From Psychrobacter sp. (GTDB lineage Bacteria; Pseudomonadota; Gammaproteobacteria; Pseudomonadales; Moraxellaceae): a DNA stretch of 28,727 bases. The position numbers were made by a program, and so were the translations under genes. The stretch's first letter is position 1. Each line of letters opens with the position of its first letter. Below are positions 23,631 through 28,727 of this stretch, piece after piece. The notes beneath the pieces were generated by a model. The model made no database searches. It was not told the DNA's origin and saw only the letters and a program-made list of their open reading frames with translations. Where the stretch lies: NCBI GenBank assembly GCA_012270355.1, contig JAAXIL010000033.1, positions 1 through 28,727 on the forward strand. The letters are read 5' to 3'.

Positions 23631-24605
23631 ATGCCCAATCCCAGTCCATACAACCCTTTGCTAAATTTAGTGACCGATTGCTTGCATCAATTAGATTATA
23701 AGTCCATTCATCATGCTCGATTAAGCGTATTTAATGGGATTTATGGGCGTTTGCATGAGGCGAGTTACCAAGGCTTAAGCCGTGCCAAAACTAGGGTAGG
23801 GGGTGACGTATTTGTTAAATGGCAACTTGACAGTTTTAATAATGGGCAAACGGTTGATGATGACTTCAAACATGACTTGCAACGTGAAATAGCGGTTTAT
23901 AAATCGTTAAGTCCGCTAAGTAATGCCAATCCATCACCGATATTATCCCCCATCGCTACGCATCATCAGCAAACCGCATCAGGGCAAAAGTTTATCGCTT
24001 TGGTGTTGCTGTATTGTCCTGCAGGTAGCGTCAAACAATGGCTAGCGTCTCATCAATTAAGTCATGATGCAAAAACAACTTTGATTAAAGCAATGGCAAT
24101 AAGTTTATACCAACTGCACGAATTGGGTTGGGTTCATGGCGACATTAAGCCAAGTAATTTTTTACGAGTAGAGCAAAATGGGCAAGTCAGCGTTAAATTG
24201 ATTGATTTAAGCCATGCCATGCTGTGCGACAATTCTACAGCCAATCAACCGTATCAATCCAATCCAACTGGGACACCCGCTTATCTTGCCCCTGAACTTT
24301 GGCAAGGACATTCAATTAGTCATGCGAGCGACGTGTATGCGTTTGGCGTGACGGTTTTTGAAATTTTGGCGAGTAAACTTCCGTTCACCTTGATGAATGA
24401 AGATAGTATGAATGAGGTTGAGAAATCGCAAATGTGGCAAAGTTCACATGGCAAAGAGCCTATTCCAGCTCTGCCAAAAGCATGGCAACACTGGCAGACG
24501 TTACTAGAATCCATGCTCGCCAAACAACCAAACAACCGCCCCAATATGAGGCAAGTGGTGCAACACATCGGTAAATTTGGTGCTGATTTTAGTGCAAACT
24601 CTTGA
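23631..24605 (+). CDS. Hanks-type serine/threonine protein kinase
   Basis: A soluble eukaryote-like kinase of 324 residues. A candidate beta3 lysine is Lys 63 (GGDVFVKWQL). The catalytic loop is VHGDIKPSNF (HGD for HRD; Asp 171), the metal-binding triplet is DLS for DFG (Asp 192 in LIDLSHAML), and the activation segment ends with GTPAYLAPELW. ASDVYAFGVTVFEILASKLPF is subdomain IX. The glycine-rich loop is weak (GLSRAKTRVGG). The key aspartates and lysine are present, so it is probably active. There is no membrane segment or sensor domain. It lies 131 nt upstream of the ATP-grasp gene on the same strand and could belong to that block. The 24606-24736 gap holds a small GCATGG/CCGTGC hairpin. 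Confidence 0.88.
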   Translation: MPNPSPYNPLLNLVTDCLHQLDYKSIHHARLSVFNGIYGRLHEASYQGLSRAKTRVGGDVFVKWQLDSFNNGQTVDDDFKHDLQREIAVYKSLSPLSNANPSPILSPIATHHQQTASGQKFIALVLLYCPAGSVKQWLASHQLSHDAKTTLIKAMAISLYQLHELGWVHGDIKPSNFLRVEQNGQVSVKLIDLSHAMLCDNSTANQPYQSNPTGTPAYLAPELWQGHSISHASDVYAFGVTVFEILASKLPFTLMNEDSMNEVEKSQMWQSSHGKEPIPALPKAWQHWQTLLESMLAKQPNNRPNMRQVVQHIGKFGADFSANS

Positions 24606-24736
24606 CTGAGGTTGTGATAAGCTAAACGCACGACTCTTGTTAAGGAATGCACAAGGGCGAAAGAGTCATGGCATGGTAAATGCACCGTGCAAACGACGTA
24701 CCTATCTTAAAATTTATTCAATAAAACGAGGCAACG

Positions 24737-26926
24737 ATGCCCACCTCATCTATCTCACCCGACACCGCAAGCAGTAGCCACAGTCAGTCACCAACCCACA
24801 GCTTTGACGAGTTGCAATTTGCCGATGGTAGTTATCGCCCCAGTGCCTCGCAAATTGGCGACTGGCTAAAAGGCATGAGCGACGCTGAACTCAATGGACT
24901 AAACGACCAAGCGGCAGATATGTTCTATCGCAAAGGCGTGACGTTCACCGTGTATAGCGATGCGAATAACATCGAGCGAATGATTCCATTTGACATCATT
25001 CCTCGCATCATCGACCTGCAGGAATGGCGAACCATCGAGGCGGGGTGTCAGCAACGCATCAAAGCTTTGAACCACTTTTTGCATGACATTTATCATGGGC
25101 GAAACATCATTCAAGAGGGCATCGTGCCTGCCGAGTTTGTGTATGCCAGCGGGTGCTACGAGCCGTGGATGATGAACATTGAGCTCGACAAACCGATTTA
25201 TTCGCACATTAGTGGCATCGATTTGATTCGAGACAGCGAAGGACAATATCGGGTGCTTGAGGACAACCTCAGAACCCCGTCGGGCGTGTCGTATATGCTT
25301 GAGAGTCGGGTTATTTCCGAAACCTTGCTTGGCGACGTGTATCGTGGGCAATCGGTGCTACCCGTTGCAGATTATCCTGCCCGCCTCAAAACTTGCTTAT
25401 CGCATTCTACCCACAAATATGACCCGCAAATTGTCATTCTCACGCCAGGTCGGTTCAACAGTGCTTATTATGAACACGCCTTTTTAGCTCACGAAATGAA
25501 CGTGCCGTTGGTGAGCGGGTTTGACCTCATCGTTGAGGACAATAAGGTTTACATTCAGGGGGTACGGGGTAAGGTGCAGGTGGACGTAATTTATCGCCGT
25601 ATCGATGACCCGTTTTTAGACCCGCTCGCCTTCCGTTCTGATTCAATTTTGGGCGTTTCGGGTTTGATGAGTGCGTATCGGGCGGGCAATGTGGTGATTG
25701 TCAATGCCCCTGGCACGGGCGTGGCGGACGATAAGAGCATTTATCCGTACGTGCCTGCGATGATTGACTATTATCTAAACGAAACGCCCATTTTGCCCAA
25801 CGTCGAAACCTATCAATGTCGCAATTCCGATGAGCTTGCTTATGTGATGGACAATCTGCAAGATTTGGTGGTGAAAGAAACGCAAGGCTCGGGCGGATAC
25901 GGAATGCTGATTGGTCCAAGTGCCACGCCAGACGAAATCGAAGCCTATCGCAAACGAGTACTCTCTAATCCGAATGGGTTTATTGCCCAGCCGACCATCA
26001 GTTTATCGACAAATCCGACGGCGGTCAGCTCGGGCATTGCCCCACGGCACATTGATTTGCGTCCATTTGTGTTAAGCCATGGCAATGGCGAAGTGGATAT
26101 CGTGCCGGGCGGATTGACCCGAGTGGCGATGACTGAAGGCTCGCTGGTGGTCAATTCGTCGCAAGGGGGCGGGGTGAAAGATACGTGGGTGGTGGACACC
26201 TCGATAAGTCCCGAACCGCAAGTGTCAAACCAGCAATTGCTTCTATCGGTATTGCAACAACAACGCCAATTACTTGGTAATATCGCCAGTGAAAATCTAG
26301 ACGATGCCCCGCTGATTTTGTTGCTATCAACCGCCAGCAATTTGGTGTGGCTCGGGCGTTATAGCGAACGCTTACGGCATTACGAAGAGCTGATAGAAGG
26401 CTTGGTGAATAGTCGATTTGATGAAGACGACGTGCGACAAATTGTGTGGCAACTTGGGTTATCCATTGAACCCTCACACGAAGCCTTGTTTGCTGAACTG
26501 GGCGGAAATAAAGTGCCAGACACCATTGCTCACATTGAAACCAACGTGCAAGACGTGAAAGGGGTGATTGGCAAAGACACTGCCGAGTTATACAACCTCA
26601 TCAAACGCTTGGCAAATACAGGCACATATCGGGCAGCGTCGCTACAGCTCAATGCTTGTAATGCAGCAATGGAACAAGAGTCCGAAATTGTTAAGCGGTT
26701 TTGGGAGTTGGGGCGACATTTTGAGGCACTCAGTCGCACCATCATGATGCAAGAGGCGTGGTTGAGTGAGGCACAGCAACTCAAAGACTGCGTGCAACAA
26801 TTGCCCGAAAATACCCGTTGGCGAGATTTAGAACGACTGACCAATCAACTGCTTAAGTCGCAAAACGTGCAGGATTTTGCTCAACTCAGCGACGAATTTC
26901 AAAGCATTTTGCAACAGGGGGTGTAG
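24737..26926 (+). CDS. Circularly permuted ATP-grasp / alpha-E fusion protein
   Basis: A 729-residue fusion. Residues about 60-490 are a circularly permuted type 2 ATP-grasp (DUF404/DUF407): VTFTVYSDANNIERMIPFDI, FVYASGCYEPWM, YRVLEDNLRTPSGVSYMLES, a VKETQGSGGYGMLIGP ATP-binding segment and HIDLRPFVLS are all typical. From about 530 on it is an alpha-E (DUF403) helical domain, starting LLLSTASNLVWLGRYSERLR and ending within about 200 residues, which is shorter than stand-alone alpha-E proteins. ATP-grasp members ligate a carboxylate to an amine, here predicted for a peptide or amino acid; no substrate is known. GAGG precedes ATG 24737. It is followed 2 nt later by a transglutaminase-like gene and then Anbu, a conserved neighbourhood. 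Confidence 0.92.
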   Translation: MPTSSISPDTASSSHSQSPTHSFDELQFADGSYRPSASQIGDWLKGMSDAELNGLNDQAADMFYRKGVTFTVYSDANNIERMIPFDIIPRIIDLQEWRTIEAGCQQRIKALNHFLHDIYHGRNIIQEGIVPAEFVYASGCYEPWMMNIELDKPIYSHISGIDLIRDSEGQYRVLEDNLRTPSGVSYMLESRVISETLLGDVYRGQSVLPVADYPARLKTCLSHSTHKYDPQIVILTPGRFNSAYYEHAFLAHEMNVPLVSGFDLIVEDNKVYIQGVRGKVQVDVIYRRIDDPFLDPLAFRSDSILGVSGLMSAYRAGNVVIVNAPGTGVADDKSIYPYVPAMIDYYLNETPILPNVETYQCRNSDELAYVMDNLQDLVVKETQGSGGYGMLIGPSATPDEIEAYRKRVLSNPNGFIAQPTISLSTNPTAVSSGIAPRHIDLRPFVLSHGNGEVDIVPGGLTRVAMTEGSLVVNSSQGGGVKDTWVVDTSISPEPQVSNQQLLLSVLQQQRQLLGNIASENLDDAPLILLLSTASNLVWLGRYSERLRHYEELIEGLVNSRFDEDDVRQIVWQLGLSIEPSHEALFAELGGNKVPDTIAHIETNVQDVKGVIGKDTAELYNLIKRLANTGTYRAASLQLNACNAAMEQESEIVKRFWELGRHFEALSRTIMMQEAWLSEAQQLKDCVQQLPENTRWRDLERLTNQLLKSQNVQDFAQLSDEFQSILQQGV

Positions 26927-26928
26927 CC

Positions 26929-27753
26929 GTGCGTTTACTCATTAATCATCAAACCAACTATTTTTATGGCGAATTGGCACAGCGAAGCGTTCAGTATATT
27001 CGCATGACCCCGATGCCACTGGCTCATCAAACCATACACCGTTGGCAGGTCATGTTGCCCAAAGTCGGGGCATTGCAAAAGGACGGCTTTGGCAATGAGT
27101 GGGTGACGCTTTGCCGTAACGAAGCCCACAACAATTTGCAGATGCAAGCCAGAGGTGAGGTGGAAATTAATCCTGCCACAGAGTTCATTCCTGACGACCC
27201 CAGTGTGCCGTATCGCCTGTTTACCATCGCCACCCCACTCACCACCTGTGGCGAGGCGATGCGAGCGTTTACACAAGAGCATTTGCAAGGGTTTTTTGAC
27301 GCTGATTCGGAAAGCAACAGCGTGGCAGATAAACGACAAATGCTACAAAATTTAGCCCAAGCGTTACTGCAAAAAATGCCCTACACCAAAGGTGTGACCC
27401 ACGTTGGCACAACCGCCAGCGAGGCGTTTGAGCTTGGGGCAGGCGTGTGCCAAGATCACAGCCATGTGTTCATCGCTTGCTTGCGAGACTTAAACATTCC
27501 TGCTCGCTATGTGTCGGGCTACATCTATGAAGCGTCGGACGCCATGATGGCAAGTCATGCTTGGGCGGAAGTGTGGCTCGATGGTAATTGGTACACCTTT
27601 GACGTTTCCAATCAACATTTTACGCCCAATTGTCACGTGTACGTCGCCATCGGGCGTGACTATTTGGATGCTGCCCCCGTACGTGGCGTTCGTTTGGGCG
27701 GTGGCTACGAAAATTTATTCAGCCAAGTGATGGTGACGGCATTGCCCAGCTAA
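26929..27753 (+). CDS. Transglutaminase-like cysteine peptidase/transferase
   Basis: A 274-residue protein with an N-terminal domain (MRLLINHQTNYFYGELAQRS) and a transglutaminase core. The catalytic triad is visible: Cys 174 in GAGVCQDHSHVFIACLRDL, His 210 in SHAWAEVWLDG and Asp 225 in YTFDVSNQ. RYVSGYIYE is the usual strand between them. Members cleave or form isopeptide-type amide bonds and recur next to ATP-grasp/alpha-E proteins. There is no signal peptide, so it is probably cytoplasmic. The start is GTG 26929, 2 nt after the TAG of the ATP-grasp gene and preceded by AGGGGG, so the two are translationally coupled. It likely hydrolyses or edits the ligase product; that is inference. Confidence 0.92.
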   Translation: MRLLINHQTNYFYGELAQRSVQYIRMTPMPLAHQTIHRWQVMLPKVGALQKDGFGNEWVTLCRNEAHNNLQMQARGEVEINPATEFIPDDPSVPYRLFTIATPLTTCGEAMRAFTQEHLQGFFDADSESNSVADKRQMLQNLAQALLQKMPYTKGVTHVGTTASEAFELGAGVCQDHSHVFIACLRDLNIPARYVSGYIYEASDAMMASHAWAEVWLDGNWYTFDVSNQHFTPNCHVYVAIGRDYLDAAPVRGVRLGGGYENLFSQVMVTALPS

Positions 27754-27871
27754 AAAACTAAAATCTCACCACAAACCGCTCAAATCTTTACAAAGTGTGA
27801 GTGGCAAAACGCTAAACTATTGCGGTTTTTTAGCTTACTTATTTTCTAGTTTCCCATTTGGAGAAATTTCA

Positions 27872-28609
27872 ATGACCTATTGCGTCGGTATCAAACTTAA
27901 AGACGGTATGATTTTCGCCAGCGACACCCGTACCAATGCAGGCGTGGACAACATTTCAACCTTTCGCAAAATGTACCAATTTGGCGTGGAAGGCGAGCGG
28001 TTTTTGGTGCTACTCACCGCAGGCAATCTTGCTACCTCACAGGCGGTATTTAGCAAACTCAACATAGCCATCGATCAAGGGCAAGAACGCAATTTGCATA
28101 ACATGCCGACGGTGTTTGACTGTGCTCAATTGATCGGCGAAAGTGTGCGAGATACGGTTACCCATGCCCAAAATGTGGCTCAAAATAACAACACCAATTT
28201 TACCAGTTCATTTATTTTGGGCGGACAGATTAAAGACCAACCGCCCGAGATTTTTATGATTTATCCCGAAGGCAATTGTGTTCGCACCACCGATGATACC
28301 TCGTTCTTTCAGCTGGGCGAAAGCAAATATGGCAAGCCAATTCTTGACCGCTCTTTGTCATATGAATCCAGCTTACAAGAAGCCTTGCGGGCAACGTTGA
28401 TTTCGTTTGATTCCACCATTCGCTCAAACCTGTCGGTGGGCATGCCGATTGATTTGCTGGTCTATAAAAATGACAGTCTCGCCATGCCCAATGGCAAACG
28501 CATTGATGAAAATGATCCGTACTTTGCGAGCTTGCGTCAACAGTGGGCAGAGGGGCTTAAAGAAATTTTGCATGGGTTTGAAGCCTCGCCCGAGAGTTAT
28601 TGGGAGTAG
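27872..28609 (+). CDS. Anbu-type proteasome-like peptidase
   Basis: A 245-residue Ntn-hydrolase related to HslV and the proteasome beta subunit, of the Anbu group. The predicted catalytic Thr is residue 2, exposed by loss of Met (MTYCVGIKLKDGMIFASDTR). GVDNISTFRKMYQF and FLVLLTAGNLATSQAVF follow as in relatives. The C-terminal part (SFQLGESKYGKPILDR-like, SVGMPIDLLVYKND) completes the fold. I chose ATG 27872 because GGAGAA lies 7 nt upstream; the longer frame from 27797 would bury the Thr. It follows the transglutaminase gene after 118 nt holding a weak AAAACGC/GCGGTTTT hairpin. Anbu particles are assembled from single subunits without an ATPase partner in known cases. Its substrate is unknown; the upstream ligase product is a candidate. 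Confidence 0.93.
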   Translation: MTYCVGIKLKDGMIFASDTRTNAGVDNISTFRKMYQFGVEGERFLVLLTAGNLATSQAVFSKLNIAIDQGQERNLHNMPTVFDCAQLIGESVRDTVTHAQNVAQNNNTNFTSSFILGGQIKDQPPEIFMIYPEGNCVRTTDDTSFFQLGESKYGKPILDRSLSYESSLQEALRATLISFDSTIRSNLSVGMPIDLLVYKNDSLAMPNGKRIDENDPYFASLRQQWAEGLKEILHGFEASPESYWE

Positions 28610-28618
28610 CTCATTAAT

Positions 28619-28684
28619 TGATGATTATTCAATAGATTCTATACCTCGAAACTGCGTGGTATTGCTAGATTTGAATAATCATCA
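28619..28684. repeat. Inverted repeat after the Anbu gene
   Basis: TGATGATTATTCAA (28619-28632) and TTGAATAATCATCA (28671-28684) are perfect 14-bp complements, with an inner ATACC/GGTAT pair. No T-run follows. It may be a bidirectional transcription end or a small palindromic repeat. The remaining bases to 28727 show nothing recognisable. Confidence 0.55.
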
Positions 28685-28727
28685 TGTAATTAGCGCCGAC
28701 CAATAACTCTCTGGCGAGCCTTCAAAC

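Overview
This 28.7 kb window is a chromosomal segment of a gammaproteobacterium. The gene set (NadV plus NadM-Nudix NAD salvage, AmpG, a CysB-type regulator, a glycine-riboswitch-led gcv locus, an Anbu proteasome-like cluster) and roughly 45-50% G+C would fit Moraxellaceae (Moraxella/Faucicola-like). That placement is inferred from protein style, not from a marker gene. No rRNA, tRNA, CRISPR array, prophage or intact transposase was seen.

Layout. 1-487: two gene remnants abut, the C-terminal part of a class II aldolase (minus) and an unidentified plus-strand tail. 484-3778 (minus): two M16 peptidase-family proteins, an HxxEH lipoprotein followed by a partner without the motif, separated by a short tandem repeat that encodes chained mini-ORFs. 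4137-6065: mnmG, broken at the GRLKTGTP motif. 6111-8822: nadM and nadV, a two-enzyme route from nicotinamide to NAD, with a large hairpin leader before nadV. 8858-9013: a DUF5615 toxin remnant. 9042-14523: an AEC permease, a luciferase-like monooxygenase, a 201-bp MITE, a CysB-like regulator, an orphan HicB-like protein and AmpG. 14623-16304: prmC overlapping an SGNH hydrolase. 16315-22261: the glycine cleavage locus, made of promoter, tandem glycine riboswitch with terminator, gcvT (nonsense mutated), gcvH, a nitroreductase gene, a strong terminator and gcvP. 22260-22615: a palindromic repeat and a GNAT remnant. 22626-23543 (minus): a DUF815 AAA ATPase. 23631-28609: a Hanks-type kinase followed by a circularly permuted ATP-grasp/alpha-E fusion, a transglutaminase-like protein and an Anbu peptidase.

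Most notable. (1) The second glycine aptamer carries about 100 nt of extra palindromic sequence in its P3 arm. Its core resembles hairpins before nadV and after gcvP, which suggests a dispersed structured repeat that has entered RNA leaders. (2) The kinase/ATP-grasp/alpha-E/transglutaminase/Anbu block resembles the predicted peptide-ligase/peptidase systems whose substrate is unknown. The fusion and the adjacent kinase are less usual. (3) Two housekeeping genes linked by glycine and methylene-THF chemistry, mnmG and gcvT, both carry internal TAG codons. TAG also ends several intact genes here, so recoding is unlikely. Real decay or sequencing error must be separated with reads.
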